Assembly (NCBI GenBank): GCA_963580455.1
Contig: OY756957.1
Location: 997,001-1,061,000, forward strand
Reading direction: 5' to 3'
Origin: Euonymus europaeus
Lineage: Eukaryota; Streptophyta; Magnoliopsida; Celastrales; Celastraceae
Length of the DNA: 64,000 bases
The notes beneath the pieces were generated by a model. The model was not told where the DNA came from and made no database searches. It saw nothing but the letters and a program-made list of their open reading frames with translations. Of the stretch, positions 26,584 to 39,652 are shown piece after piece. Numbering within the stretch: position 1 is the first letter of the stretch; each line of letters begins with the position of its first letter. Made by a program: the position numbers and the translations under genes.

Positions 26584-28386
26584 GAGAGAGAGAGAGACAG
26601 ACAGACTGTATGTTAGAAGGGGACTATGTATGTACATAGTTCATTGCATGTGGAGTACTCAACTCAAGACTACTAACTAATTATGACTGCTCTTCCTGTG
26701 ACTTTAGCATAACTCTCCATATTCAACAAATTAAAATACGTCATTCCATGTTTGATATCTAAAAGATATCCCTCGTCTTATATCATCATTGTTTACCTTG
26801 ACCAAATCAAAGTATGTACTTAGCTAACTAATCTTGAATATTCATTGCTGAAGTTCAAATCAGAGATGCAGTTGCCTTGTTGGCACTTGACATGTATAAT
26901 TTGACACTTTTAATACTGTCAAAGTGTAAATTATAAGACAGAAAGAAAATTGTAAATGGTAATTTAGTTTGTAAGGATGTGGTGATCTACACAAGGGTTT
27001 TCTGGGTGTTAACCATAAATATTAGAATATGCTGAAATCTCAATCACTTGTGTTGTTAAGCATAAAAGACAATATCACTCAAGGAAACCGTCGCTGTGTA
27101 TTTTCTAAGAACCCTCCTTAATCCTTTGATATATACTGGTAAATGTTGCTTAGTAATCGAGGTTTGGCTTCATTTTCATGACCAAGTAAATTAATCATGC
27201 CTCCTTTGCTAGGAAAGTGTAAGATAAATTTGTTGAGTAATTGATTGAGTGACAAAGAAAGGTTTTTGATGATTATGTGTTTTAATTACCAACTTACATT
27301 TGTATATTATATATAGATATAGATAGATGGAGATACCTTTTGTCTACTGCTGATGTCATAATCTTCTTCAATTCCTCTACAATCGACTACCTTTTTAATT
27401 AAAGAATGGCAGTAATGTATTGAAGCTTCAAACACGAGCAGTCTTGGGTCTTGAGTTCTTATTCTTGCCTATTATATTTTTGTACCTAATTCAAGAAAAG
27501 CTGACTTTTGACCAAGGAATTTGGAACTCATAAATGTCTGCATTTGAAATTCAGTGTCTGGAAGAGTCACCAACTGGAGAGTTTCTTTTATCTGGTCATG
27601 ATCACCGGCAGTGTCACGATACCGCCGGTGACTCCAAATTTTAGTCGTCAAATATTGGATGTAATAGTGCATGTCGAGTGTCTAAAGAAATTGACTTCTT
27701 GATTCATTCATTCATAAACAAAGCCAGCCTCCACAGTTTACTTTTGAAGAGAGTTGACTTTCTGATGATTGGTTAATCGAGTAGATGAAATGCATAGAAA
27801 ACCAGTTGTGTCATGCTATCATCAGCCATTTGTGCACAAATCTACAACCATTTCTGCTCTTTCCCATCTATCTCTGCAAAGCTAATTGCGACTGTCAGCC
27901 ATAAATGTTTGATAACAATAAGACTAAAGTTGGAGGGAAGACCATAGAAATAAATAAGAGACCAAACATCAAACACCTGGAGTGCATTACGAACACCAAC
28001 AGAGATTGTGTTACATAATCAATAACCATACACCCATCAAACATCAGAGAAACTACAACAGAACGCCAAATACGATTATAAGAACATACGAAACTTGATG
28101 CCCAACTAACGATCATGCACACGCTGAACACCTCTGCAAACTTCAGCCTTGTAAGTTGTAAACTTCGAAACCCATAAAACATTCAATCCAAACAGAGCGA
28201 ATTTCACAGCACATGCGATTGAATACAACATAATGTCGCGATTTCACACCGCCTTCTCCGACCACTAGCAAAGATCCTCGAGAAAACACTTGCGAATGTT
28301 TTATACTATTTAGAGTGAGATCAAGCCAGGCAATGAAGGCATCGAGGAGACTGTCCATTCTAAAAGCAGGCCTGAAAGAAATCCGG

Positions 28387-28618
28387 GCTTCCTCAATAAT
28401 GAGCTGGATTGTCCAGCCCCAAAATTTGGACTTGGGCTACTTAACGTATATGGAGTTATGACTTATGAACTTGACAACTTGGGCTTGACGGTCCCAATAA
28501 ATAGAGTTTTTCTTGGCGCTTCCTCAATAATGGGCTGGATTGTCCAGCAACCGAAATTCGGGCTTGCGCTACTTAACCAGTTAACCGTATATGAACTTGA
28601 CAACTTGGGCTTGACGGT
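28387..28618. repeat. Local two-copy duplication, about 131-bp period
   Basis: Copy 1 is 28387-28493 and copy 2 is 28518-28618. They share CTTCCTCAATAATG, GGGCTGGATTGTCCAGC-type and ATGAACTTGACAACTTGGGC blocks, with small indels between copies. Noncoding. Confidence 0.8.
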
Positions 28619-29035
28619 TTAACTGGAATTTAAAAATATTCTCGGGCCATGGATTTTTCTGGGCTTCTATATTTGGGCTTAGTGCTGCAATATTACTTCT
28701 ATTAATGCAAAGCCCAGACAGATTCAGCTTGTTCAGGGGAAAGGCCTGCAATATTGGCGATTACATTTTGCATGAAAATGTTATGCAACAGAGTTTATAG
28801 ACTCAAGAGATCTGTGTTTATTAAAGATGAATGATTTCCCTAAATTAGCATACAAATACAAGCCATGCATGCAGATGCAACTGTCATGAATGAGAGAAGA
28901 AAATCTTGTGAGATTCTCTTTATTTTAGGCATGGATGATCGAATTAGCTAGATTACAATGCTGATTCTAAACACAAACATACATAAAAAGACATGCTATT
29001 TGAGAAATGTTCTGGCAGTAGTGAGAAGATCTACA

Positions 29036-32000
29036 TCAATTGGTTTTCAGGAATTCTCTGCTGTTCTGGACAAGTTCAATAACTGCATCAAGATTGTTGG
29101 GATCTCCGTGCTCAGGAGAAGGCGTTCCTTGTTCTCCAGAGAAAGTGAAACTATGATCATTGCTTGATGGACTAGGACAGCAGTGGGTGTGTGGAGAGAT
29201 ATCAACCGGACCCTGGCCTCTCCAGTCGTAGAGTTCACTTTTTCTGATAGTCTCTGAAGCGAGGCTTTTCTGGTTGAAGATTCTCAACAAATCAAGGATT
29301 CTACTCCATCTTGAAGGTTTTGATTCAGAAGACTTTAAGACAGACCTGTGCTCATAAACAAACATTGATGTAAATAAGAGGAGTGCTGACAGTGAAGCAA
29401 CTCCTGCAATCAGGAATAGGCCCCAAAAGCTTTCAAGACCGAGTCTAACTGAAGAAACCGCAGTGCCCGAGTCTGGACAACTGTTTTGCATCCCTAGCCA
29501 TGAATTCTCAGTTCCGTTCATTTTCTCACTCTCAATCACAGTTAATATAGCCTTTGAAACATCAAGTCCCAGAGGGGAATTTCTTGGGAAGGCCTGCAAG
29601 TTCCAGAATAAATCAAACCCCCATCAGAAACTAGCTCAAAGTCACAGTGACAGCATTCCCTAGATAGCAAGAGATGCTTTGGTTTTCAGTAGGAGTTCGA
29701 GGAATAAGAACTTAAAAAGCCAAATCCTTACAGATATCATGAAAGGAAGGAAGGATAAGAACTTACAAAGCCAAAGCCTGCAGCTTTAAAACTTGGGCCA
29801 ATCATGGTATATTTGTTGCAATATTTGGCAAGTAACATCCTCACATAAGGTACCTCATCAAAAGCAGCGTTTATGCCACCATTTGCAGTGCCTTTCGTCA
29901 ACAAATCATGACATTCTTCAATTGAACCATATGCTATTAGCTTTGATTCATCAAAACCCAATCCTTTCAACAGTTTTAAAACAAAAGAACCATCTTGGTA
30001 ACCCACGTTGTCCCCATTCTTAATAATCTGCTGCAAATCAGTAACAGTGGGCTGCAGCTGCTGTACTGTGAGTAAACTCGCCAGACTGGCAGTGTAGCTT
30101 TGCCTAAGAATTAGAACAAAAAAAAACCAAATGACTAGTACAAATCTAGACGAGTTGCTCAATACTCTCTCTCCTGCAAACAAAATTCAACATCCATTGA
30201 GCTAAGATGAACCTATTGTTGCTAGTTTAAAAATATGAAAGGCAACTATATGAAAGGCAACTTACTATGTAAGAAAACCATTGTTGAAAATGAGAACCAG
30301 AAGCTTGTGCCGGCTTGATGGCCAGGCGTGCCACGAAATTCTTCGTTGATCCGGTGCTCAAGAACCCAAACCACGAAACCAATCAAGACAAAGAAACAAG
30401 CACTTGTCACCCAAAGGTCCCATGTCAAAGGCTCCAAGAAAACCAATGCATTTTTTTTGCGGTCGTCTTTGATAGGGACTACCATTGACACACCCGATTC
30501 TGTGTATGGCAAAGTGAAGTCTACGTACTTGGTCCTGTCTTCTCTGATCGTTAAGTCACCTACCACAGCATCAAAATTCTGTACATGAAGAGATTTGATC
30601 AGTCGAGTAAGTTTTACTGGGTTTGCATAAGGCTATCAATCTACACATATTTGCAAGAACATGTATCCACCATAACATTCATTGTTATGGACAGTAATAT
30701 AGATAGTAAAGTTTTGATCAGGAAGGATATGAGAACTTCACCCTAAGATATAATTGATAGACCAAATCGTCAAAAGCGGCTCTCCGTCCTTTGACCTGAG
30801 CGTAGGGAATGAACTCGTAAGGAACAGTATATGGCAAAGCCTCCATTACAGCATTGAAAACATCAATGGAGTAGCCTGTGACTTTCGTGGAGTTCGTGGT
30901 AGGATCAGCTGTCACCTTCACAAACTCAGTGAAACCAGACAATGAATTAGGAACTCCTATTTTCAATTTCTTCTCATTTGTAGGTATTTCCCAACCTTTC
31001 GGAATAACTGTTGATTCTTCTGGCCATATAATCGGTCCAAGAATATTGGACTTCGAAGCAGAATTTGTAGTTGAGTTTGATGAGTTCAGGCTTCTTGCTA
31101 GTCCTCTCTCTGGTGTCCAAAATCCAAGCCTTCTTGCTCCATTTCTATTTATATTTATTATCTCAAAAGTTGAGGACTGCAATTTTCCATTGACGAGTTG
31201 AAACTCTCCAGAGAGTCCTTTAAATCTTGTACCTAACAATGCCTGGAGAAGTATCGGACCTTCCTGTGAGACTCCAACCGATTCAAGATCAGTAGATGAA
31301 TTGGCAGAAATATTCACAGGGTTTTTGAAAATCAAGAAGTTGGTGGAATTCACTGCATTCTCAGCTGCCAAGGCTAGTGCTATGGTAGCATCATATGCAA
31401 GTAACCCGAAAATATTCAGTTCAGTATCCACGACCCTTGGATTGTCCTGTTGGAACTTCTTCTTCCAACGAAGTTGGAATTCTTCAAGTTCCTTAGTTCT
31501 TGGAACACAAGGTTTAACGGCCAATAAGCCTTGCATGGAATCCATGACAGAAGCATTGACTGAACTCAGTAAATTGGTCATTGAACTTGTCATGATCCAA
31601 ACCCACCCTTCCCTCATCATTCCAATCTCTTTAGCTTTAGCGAAAACCTTAGACCCCAAAGAAGGCAACATATGTACTATGAACACCCTTGTTTGCATTG
31701 TCACTAATTTGTACAGCTCTGCCTCAATCTCCGCATCAGTGGCCAGAGAACTGATGACACTCCGGTAAGCAATTCGAGTGTTCACTGCTTGTAAGCTATC
31801 AGTTAAGTAAGGCACAACTCCTTGTCCGTACTCATTGTCCACATAAATAAGGACTGCTTCTCGCCATTGAAAAGCTTGTATGATTGCACCAATGGCTGCA
31901 GCTTGAGAGGAGTCATTTTGGGTGACTTGAATGAAGTATCGGTTGTCGAAGGATGAGAGGGAAGGGCTTGATACAGGAAATGTTATGATGGGAACATGAG

Positions 32001-33427
32001 CTTTGTCTCCAAGTTCAATAATGAACTTTCCTTGCGTTGTTGATAGAGGGCCAAGTATGGCTTTCACTTGTACATTCTTCATCAAATCCAAAGCTGATTG
32101 TTTGGAAATGAAAATAAGAAAAAATTTATCAAACCCAAGGCTAACTTAATATTAACCTAAACTACAATAATTAAAGAAAATCAGTATGAGATCATCCACG
32201 TTTTCTATATTTTTGGAGCCAATGTTTGGAATTTGGTACCCAATTTTGCTAATTTCGATTTATAAAGACAAAATTATATTATTTCTTTTTTAGTGATTCA
32301 AACTTCAAAGTCAAATACGTCTGTAATGAGCATCTACTTGGACATGAATAAAAGTATCGCAAGCTACAGCTAACTAGGAAGAAGTTTACTTTCTTGATTA
32401 AATACCAATATGGCAATATCTCAAGTCCTTAGCAAATCATCAATTGTTTGAACTATTATCAGTCAATACTTTAGCTTATTTTGAGATGTATATCTAAACA
32501 TATAATAGTCTTCACAGAGATGCACAGCTTTTCCAATTTATGAGTCGTCAACGAGAGAGGTTCTAAAACTAATATTTTATTGCTAAGCTACAGCTCTTGC
32601 ATATCCAAGGCCAATATTAAGAAGAAATTGTTTTGAAAATTTAAATCCGTTAAACCTAGACCAATATAACCAGTCAAAACCAACCTCGAACCAAACCCAA
32701 TCGAGGTGAATCAAAATGGGCTCATTTTCAGTGTCATATACTAATATAGAACACAAAAATTATATTTCAAACATCAGAATGAGAAAGTTAAAAGATTATC
32801 TATTTGTGTGAGAACTTTCATTTACAAGCACTCTTCCAACATCTGAAGCAACAGTTTCATTCTATCATTAATTTTATCATGGATAGAGATAGCCTCACTA
32901 ATCTAGCTATATTTACTTGATGAAATTACACAAAAACAATCTTAAGAAGGCGTAAGACACGTTTTATGCAGAAACCCAGCTGCCCCAATCACCCAAATTT
33001 CAGTTAGGGGAAATCACAATGATACAATGAAAATTTACAAGAAACCCAGGATATATTCGCTGAACTATGGTGGTCAGTGGAATATATAACATTATCAAGT
33101 TGACCTTGATCAGAACTAGGTTGAGAGAGAGAAAGCGAGAGAACCTGCTGAAGCTGCATCAACAATATCTTCATTGGAGTCCCTAGGTTTCAAGACCAGC
33201 CTGGTTTTATAGTGACCATGTGAGGCATAGAAATCTGAGAGAGCCATGTTGATGCAGCTCAAACTCACTTTCCCAAAACCCGTTTTCAGGTCAATAACAA
33301 CTCCTACATTAACAGGAATTAATGTTGTGTTGTTTTGTGCTTTACCCATTCTTGTAAAAATTACAAGAATCCACAGAGAAAGGAGGAGAGGGAAAGAAGA
33401 AAGCTTGGCAAGGTTACTTTTCCACAT
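29036..33427 (-). CDS. Glutamate receptor-like channel, clade II (GLR2.7-like), gene B
   Basis: A second complete GLR, same role and layout as gene A. Exons: 33427-33145, 32093-30742, 30578-30266, 30173-29767 and 29593-29036; 970 aa. Exons 1, 3 and 4 have exactly the lengths of those in A (283, 313, 407), and all intron phases match. Signal peptide MWKSNLAKLSSF..MGKAQNN; flytrap domain with VNVGVVIDLKTGFG and WREAVLIYVDNEYGQG; S1 with the usual GYSIDVFNAVM; TM1 LDLWVTSACFFVLIGFVVW; pore FWFSFSTMVFLHRE; TM3 SYTASLASLLTVQ; TM4 FWGLFLIAGVASLSALLLF. The tail is shorter (186 codons in the last exon) but keeps DHSFTFSGEQGTPSPEHGD. At the exon 2/3 junction an Arg (YLR|NFDAVVGD) replaces the Gly seen in A and C. 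The leader also resembles that of A, supporting a fairly recent duplication. Confidence 0.95.
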
Positions 33428-35092
33428 ATTTTTGTGAAGTTTGGCAATTACTCTGAAGAGGAAGATATGCTGTTCAGGCTTTTATGGGGAAAATACATTG
33501 AACAGAGAGATACTCAGTTCACTGCATGGGGAGGACTCCGATTATATACACAGAGACAACTCCTTCGACCGTGTGACAGGTGATTGTAAGGAATTTTCAA
33601 CCAATATTAACTAATTATGTGGCACCATCCATTTAATCTAATAAAACTTGACCGGTTAATTAAGCGCGTAATATGTTGTAACATATGTATATGATGAGTA
33701 AGCACTTCAAATTAAAGATTTTGAGTTCATATCTTGTACGAGCCAAGGACAAAGTAAACAAATTAAAGAATGCGTTAACAGGTCAACTATGTTTTCTTGA
33801 TAATCATCAATAGTAGCACATGTAAACATAATTCAAATATAAAACTCAAGGGTGCAGGAAATGTAAATGCAATTTAATTCATAAGTGTAGCTGGTAATCT
33901 TAGAATATGTGTAATCTCAATTACATGTTGTTGATAGGCAAAAAAAAAAAAAGAATATCAAGGAAACTATCATGGTTTATTATCTAAGAATCATCGGTCG
34001 ATATGCAAATAAATCTTGTTTACTAATTGATTGTGAAAGCAAACTTAGCTTTTCAAGACCAAGAATATTAATCATGACTCCTTTTCTATGAAGTATCCTT
34101 TGGTATGTAATGAATTTGTCGAGTAATTGACTGTTGACTGTTCTCTGTTATGCACGGAAAGGTTTAAGAAATTTCAGTTGCTTTTACAGGAGAAAAGATA
34201 CTACCCTATGATATGAGAGCAGCCAATCCCAATCCCAATCCCAATCCCAGTATATTTTTTGACCCAACTTAGTCTTTATATGTGAACGTACCGATGGGTT
34301 CATAAAAAAAGTCAAGATTTTTTTTTTTTTTTTACTATTCTTGCTGATTTATGCAAAGGTTTTTTTTTTTTGAAACTTCAAACAGAAGTGTCTTCAATTT
34401 TTGCTCATGCTTTAGATCATTTGACCAAAGGAATTGGAATTCATAAAATTCAAAATTGTTCTCAATTTTGACATTCAAACTGTCAGGAAGATTCATTGAG
34501 TATGGAGTTTCTTTTGTTCTGGTCACGGTCTACGCCAGGAGTCAGGGTCATATATATGCAGTACATTCTCCACATTGACTTCAATAGTGAATGTGCAGTG
34601 TCTAAAGAAAAAAAATACTTATGACTCATTCACAAACATAACTAGTGTGGTGAAGGATGCCCGGGGATTATATTGAATGAGGAACAAAGACGAATCTTTT
34701 GTTTACAAACTGAAACACTTCAATGAGGCATATAATCAAACATGTGATGACCAATAAATGACCACAATACTCTTTCCACAAATCAAACAGCACAGGCAAC
34801 AAAAATTGAACACTTCACAAACCACCCTAGCTCAAATCTAATAACGAATAACAACTCACAGCAACGGAAGTATGGGCTGGGCTGGCACACATTTCTGACA
34901 TTAATATCATCAATCACTCTCGACTTCGATGGAGGACTCCACAGTCTTCACCCTTACGCCCATTAGAAAATCCCTTCACATAAAACTTCAGCTCCCTCTT
35001 CCAGCTGCAAAATGGCGGTGGCAACAAATCTTTCCGGCCAGCAAGGTCTTAATGAAATATTTATATCTTCGGTGTGAACTGTATTTTTGAAT
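33428..35092. other. Upstream region of GLR B
   Basis: Promoter side of GLR B. Blocks at 33950-34650 correspond to 27080-27730 upstream of GLR A, including AAGGAAAC, ATTAATCATG, GAGTAATTGA and GAGTTTCTTTT. It also holds a four-unit CCAATC/CCCAAT repeat at about 34225-34250 and long T runs at 34318-34371. No gene seen. Confidence 0.6.
33542..33548 (-). promoter_or_regulatory. TATA box candidate of GLR B
   Basis: The minus strand reads TATATAA about 115 bp upstream of the GLR B start codon. Confidence 0.45.
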
Positions 35093-35275
35093 TGTTATAA
35101 ATTTTTATATCCCACACATCAATAATATTGTCTGCTCTGGGTTGTCCGGTTCACGTGGATACAATGGGGCCGCACGATTTTGTTCCTTCTCAAGTATAGC
35201 AAGTGGGCTAGGCCCAACTCACTAAGGGAAAAAAAAACCTTGTTAGTGTAGGAGGTGAGTTTTAGCACTTATAAA

Positions 35276-35283
35276 GGCATTTT
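35276..35283. repeat. 8-bp target duplication, left (hAT)
   Basis: GGCATTTT directly before the left terminal inverted repeat. The right copy at 39513-39520 is GACATTTT, one mismatch in eight. Confidence 0.8.
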
Positions 35284-38200
35284 TAGGGTTGTACACCGGG
35301 TACCGAATTTCTGAGCCGACCCGTTCCTTATCAGGCCTACCCGACCCGAACTCGGTTATTTCGAACCTGGTTTCGGAAAGTAAAGAACTTAAACTGGATT
35401 ACAGATTACTGGTCTGGGATGTGAACTTCATACTTCATAGATGGGCATCCATGGGCTGCTACAGCCCAGACCACACAAGCCCAAAGTTGAAATACTCGAT
35501 CAAGTCGATCAATTTTGAATTTTGATCAAGTGATCCTGAATCCTGATTCTTCATCAGTAGGTCTACGAAAGTGTAATGTTCCTACTTCCCTACTTGTTTT
35601 GTTGTAACACTCCGCGAACCCTAGACTTGCACTCCCCTACTCGGCTACTCCTCGCCAATCACAACTTTTCACTGTCGCCGGTAAGATCAGATCAATATTT
35701 CTTCTAGACACTTGCACAATATCTAATTAACTGTACATATTTCATTTCTGTTTTGCTTTAGCGTTTGTGATTTCTATCGAGTTGGCGGCGTTCATATGGT
35801 TTCGTGGCCTTTATTAGGCATTTGAAGTTTTTGTGGCCTGGATGTTTTGCTAGTTATGTGATTAGTGGAATCTTGGAACTCCTTATCATCGCTAGAGCAC
35901 AAGAGCTCATCCGTCTTATAGCTTTTTGGTTTTGCATTAGTTGATATCTAGCTTCGAGGACTACATTATTGTTTGTGATGATAGTATAGTTCTAGTGTTT
36001 AATTATGAGCACGCAGAAGCTTTTAGTGGATTCTTTATTCCGAATTTGAGATTGATAACCTATGCTGCTATTGTCGTTTATGTGAAATTTGGGTTGTGTT
36101 GTTTATACACTATACAGTGCAGTCTACAGTCTGTCAATTCAACTTCCTCCTATTTTTTGTAGTATTTGTTTGCTAGGTAAGTTGTAACTTCTTGTGGTAG
36201 CCATTGTAAAATATTATATTTTAACCTTAATGGTTACAGATCCCTCTAATTTTTGGATTTTATTAGGGCTTATTCAGCCAATTGAAATTGTTTTGCTCTT
36301 ACTAATAATAATTTGTGCTGGTTTAGACGTTTAAATGGCTAGAACTAAAAGAAGAAATGTGGGTCATCCTCCTCCACCTCCAGTGGAGCGACTTCTACCA
36401 CTAGAGGCTCAAAGAGTCAAAGATGTGGAGAGTTCCAACTCGAAAGAGGGTATTATGCCTGCAGGCCATATATATCCACACCCTTAACCGGAGTGACCAA
36501 CACAACCATCACATCTCCAGTTGCTTTTACTACTAAGAAGAGAAAGGATCATTCAGAAGCATGAGATCATTTAAGAGGTTAAAGGAAAAATATGGGAATG
36601 GCCTACCTGAGGCTACATGTAACCATTGTGGTGCTAAGTACATGGCATATCCTAACAAGCATGGTACAAAGAACTTGAAACTGCACATCTTGAAGTGCAA
36701 AGTCTTGCAAGTTGCATCCGATGGTCCTATGAACAACTTTACCATTTCTTATAATAGTAAAGGTGCTACTGGAACAAATGAGATGATGCTCCACAAGTTT
36801 GATGCATATTTGGTTCGAGACAAACTAATTGAGTGGATAATTTATGAAGAACTCCCTTTTATGATTGTTCAAAGTGAGAAATTCATAGAGTTTTGTAAGG
36901 TTTTGGAGCCGAGATTTGTTGTGCCATCGCATATGATAGTTTCCAGGTATATCTTCAGAATTTACAATGCCCATAAGATGAAATTGAAAGAGGCTTTGAA
37001 AATTTTTGTTGGAAGAGTTAGTCTCACAACTGATATGTGGACTTCTTCCAACAACACAAGCTATATGTGTGTAACAGCGCACTTTATTGACAAAGGTTGG
37101 AAATTGCACAAGCAAATTATCGGTTTTTGCATGGTTGATGATCATAAGGGTGAGGGCATTGGAAAACAGCTAGAAAAAGTCACTGAAGAATGGGGGATTG
37201 AGAAGATTATGTGCATAACAGTTGATAATGCTTCAGCAAATGATGATGCAGTTGAGTGGAGGAAGAAATACGAGTCCAAGAATTTGTTTGAGGGAAAATA
37301 TCTTCATGTTATGTGCTTGGCGCATATATTGAATTTAATTGTGAAACATGGCTTACAACAATGTGTTGATGCAGTGGAAAGAATTAAGAATGCGGTGAAG
37401 TATCTGAGGTCATCTCCAAAAAGACTCTCCAAATTCTTGGAATGTGCAAAATATGTTGATATATAGGTTACTAAATCTGTAAGTTTTGATGTTCCCACAC
37501 GTTGAAACTCCACTTATCTGATGTTGGAGGTTATAGTGAGGTACGAACCAGTATTTGATCGATTAACTGGTGAAGATAATGCATATCGAAACTCTTTTTT
37601 GAGTAGTAAGGTTATTGGTGCTCCAAGTTATAATGATTGGGCGGATGCTAGGAAGCTAATCCATTTTTTGGAGCCATTTTATGATTCTACTACAAAACTT
37701 TCAGGTAGTACTTATGTCACTATCAATCAGTACTTTTCTTTATTTGAACTTATTCGCGATCATTTGAAAGAATTCGAGTTCAGTACATGCAAAGTGGTTT
37801 CCGAAGTGGCAAAAGAGATGCAGGTGAAATATGATCAGTATTTTGGGAACCTCTAGAAAGTGAATATGCTTGTGTACGTTGCTTTGGTGCTTGATCCAAG
37901 GAGCAACTTTGAAATTTTCAAACAGGGTTTAGAGCTAGCTTTTGATCAAACTACTAGTGCAAAATTGTTCGAAGCGACAAAAAAATTATTGTAAGACTTA
38001 TTTGATCAATATCAATCAGCTACTGAATTCCCGCAATCAAGCACACAAATAACACGAGTATCATAGAAAAATAATAGAGGTGGCAGATCATCTGCTCCAA
38101 GTTTGTGGGATAGAGTTAGTGGTCGTTCTGAATATGTGACTTCTAACTCTAAATCAGAGATAGATAAGTATTTGGCAGATGATCTTGAGTCACCAACAGA

Positions 38201-39512
38201 AGACTTCAAATTTTAGAGGTTTTGGCAAGTGATGAAGGGCATATTTCCCATTCTTTCATCAATTGCACATGACATATTTCTTATCCCCTCCTCCGTTGTG
38301 GCTTCGGAATCTGCTTTTAGCATCGGTGGCATGTGATTACGGATCGTCGTAGCTCTTTGTTGCCAAGAACCATAGAAGCTCTATTGTGCACACAAAGTTG
38401 GCTGAAAAATGTCATTTCCATTGACGCCAATGAGGAGATCTTAGATGATGATGCCACTCAAGAAGTGGAAGCATTGCTGGGGAAGGTTTGTTAATAAACC
38501 ATATTCATTTTTTGTATGCATTTTTTTTGTGTGAAAACTCTTGTATTGATCTTTCAAAATTCATGTTGTCTCATTTTTTTATGAGAATTGGGTGGTGGTG
38601 CTAGCTAAAGTCAAATCTTGATTGATGATCTTTGTGATGACCATTGGGTATGTCTTTTACTCTTTGTTTTGAATATGTCATTTGTTAATTGGAATTACTC
38701 TTATGATTATTATTGACTTATTGATCTCTGTAGGTGGCTACTGAAGTGTTGTTCCATGTTCAATGAATATATTGGAACTTGGAATATGATATGTAATTAT
38801 GTATTGTAATTTGTAAACGTTATTGATTTTGGATATTGGTTTGGAACTTTGGACTACAACTTTTATTTGGAACTTTAGATAATTTTTATTTATTTTGTTT
38901 GGTTTGATTTGTGTTGTATGGCTTGAAAGTTGGAACTTTGGATAATTTTTATTTGTTATGTTTGATTTGATTTGTGTTGTATGGCTTGGAAGCTTGAACT
39001 ATGAATTGTAAGTTTGTAACTTTGATTTCTTTTATTTGGTTAGTGGATTGTGATCTTCAAACATGCTAAAAATATAAGTGTGATTGTGTGAAAAGTGAAA
39101 GCAAGCAAAAATATGTTATATTGAAAGATTGAAACAGGTGAAAATATGAGTAGAATACTAGAATTGCCAAATGTTGGTGGGCCATACTGTATCTACCACT
39201 ACCAATTGCCTTTGCTGCCAAAGAAAAAGAAAGAAGAAAAGTGATCCTATGCGGGTATAATTTTCATTCCTAATGAGCAATGAATGTGCAACTGTGCAAG
39301 TAAGCAGGTGGGCTTACGCACACAATTTCTTTAATTGGGTTGGATATAATGGAAGATTCAACTATTTGGGTTTCAATACCAACATTCACTCGTACAAGTA
39401 GCTCGATACTTTAAAATCGGGCTATCGGACCGGGTTTGGGACATGTCAAAAGTGACTAGGTCAGGTCAAACTCGGTCCGATAACCCGGAACCTGACTTCG
39501 TGTGCACCACTA
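35284..39512 (+). mobile_element. hAT-superfamily DNA transposon, decayed
   Basis: A 4,229-bp element. The left end TAGGGTTGTACAC and the complement of the right end TAGTGGTGCACAC match at 10 of 13 positions. An 8-bp target duplication with one mismatch flanks it. GC-rich subterminal motifs (CCGACCCGAA, GACCGGGTTTGGG) lie inside both ends. It encodes a broken Ac-like transposase in plus orientation. It sits between GLR B and GLR C, inside repeat copy 1. Confidence 0.9.
36335..38494 (+). pseudogene. hAT (Ac-like, BED finger) transposase remnant
   Basis: A putative start at 36335 (MARTKRRNVGHPP) is cut off by a stop before the main block. The main open block 36561-37466 holds a BED zinc finger (ATCNHCGAKYMAYP..HGTKNLKLHI) and the hAT core (TTDMWTSSNNTSYMCVTAHFID, ITVDNASAND, MCLAHILNLIV). 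The same frame goes on past stops at 37464 (TAG), about 37503 (TGA within DVPTR.NSTYLML, where Trp is expected), 37854, 37993, 38064 and 38215. The dimerisation region (DRVSGRSEYV, SEIDKYLADDL, SSVVASESAFSIGG) follows. A one-base frameshift near 38330 then leads to ITDRRSSLLPRTIEALLC and ends at 38494. Clearly nonfunctional. Confidence 0.9.
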
Positions 39513-39652
39513 GACATTTTGCAACCTACATCTTTCGATGTGAGATTCTTTACACTCCCTCGCACTTGTGAACTGAGTTATACCACAGACCCAACAGGTG
39601 GAGTAGAGGTCATACCCAAGTAATTGGACTGAGCAACCTGACTTCGATATTA

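Larger units (their letters stand above)
26506..29035. other. Intergenic region between GLR A and GLR B
   Basis: This holds the GLR A promoter (right of 26505) and the GLR B 3' UTR. The part from about 26820 to 27730 resembles, in blocks, the DNA upstream of GLR B (33700-34650), for example GACCAAGGAATT and GTGTCTAAAGAAA. It is therefore part of the duplicated unit. Short minus-strand frames at 27895-28358 have no recognised domain. A local duplication lies at 28387-28618. Confidence 0.6.
35093..39652. repeat. Repeat unit copy 1 (possibly LTR-derived), interrupted by the hAT element
   Basis: This copy begins TGTTATAAATTTTTA at 35093, runs to 35283, and resumes after the hAT element at 39521 (GCAACCTACATC). 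Copy 2 at 39653-39915 repeats its blocks: GGTTGTC.GGTTCAC, GATACAATGGG, TAGCAAGTGGGCT, CCAACTCACTA, GTGTAGGAGGTGAG and GTGAGATTCTTTACA. The stretch 39626-39652 (CCTGACTTCGATATTA) looks like a decayed complement of a Met-tRNA primer site, so an LTR origin is possible but unproved. Removing the hAT element gives a period of about 323 bp. Confidence 0.65.

Noticed and set aside
27895..28358. Small minus-strand membrane-like proteins between GLR A and B
   Set aside because: Hydrophobic runs come from AT-rich composition; no family recognised, no splice context, frames overlap.
34220..34255. Telomere-type or CRISPR-type repeat from CCAATCC units
   Set aside because: It is a simple short tandem CCCAAT repeat with no spacers.
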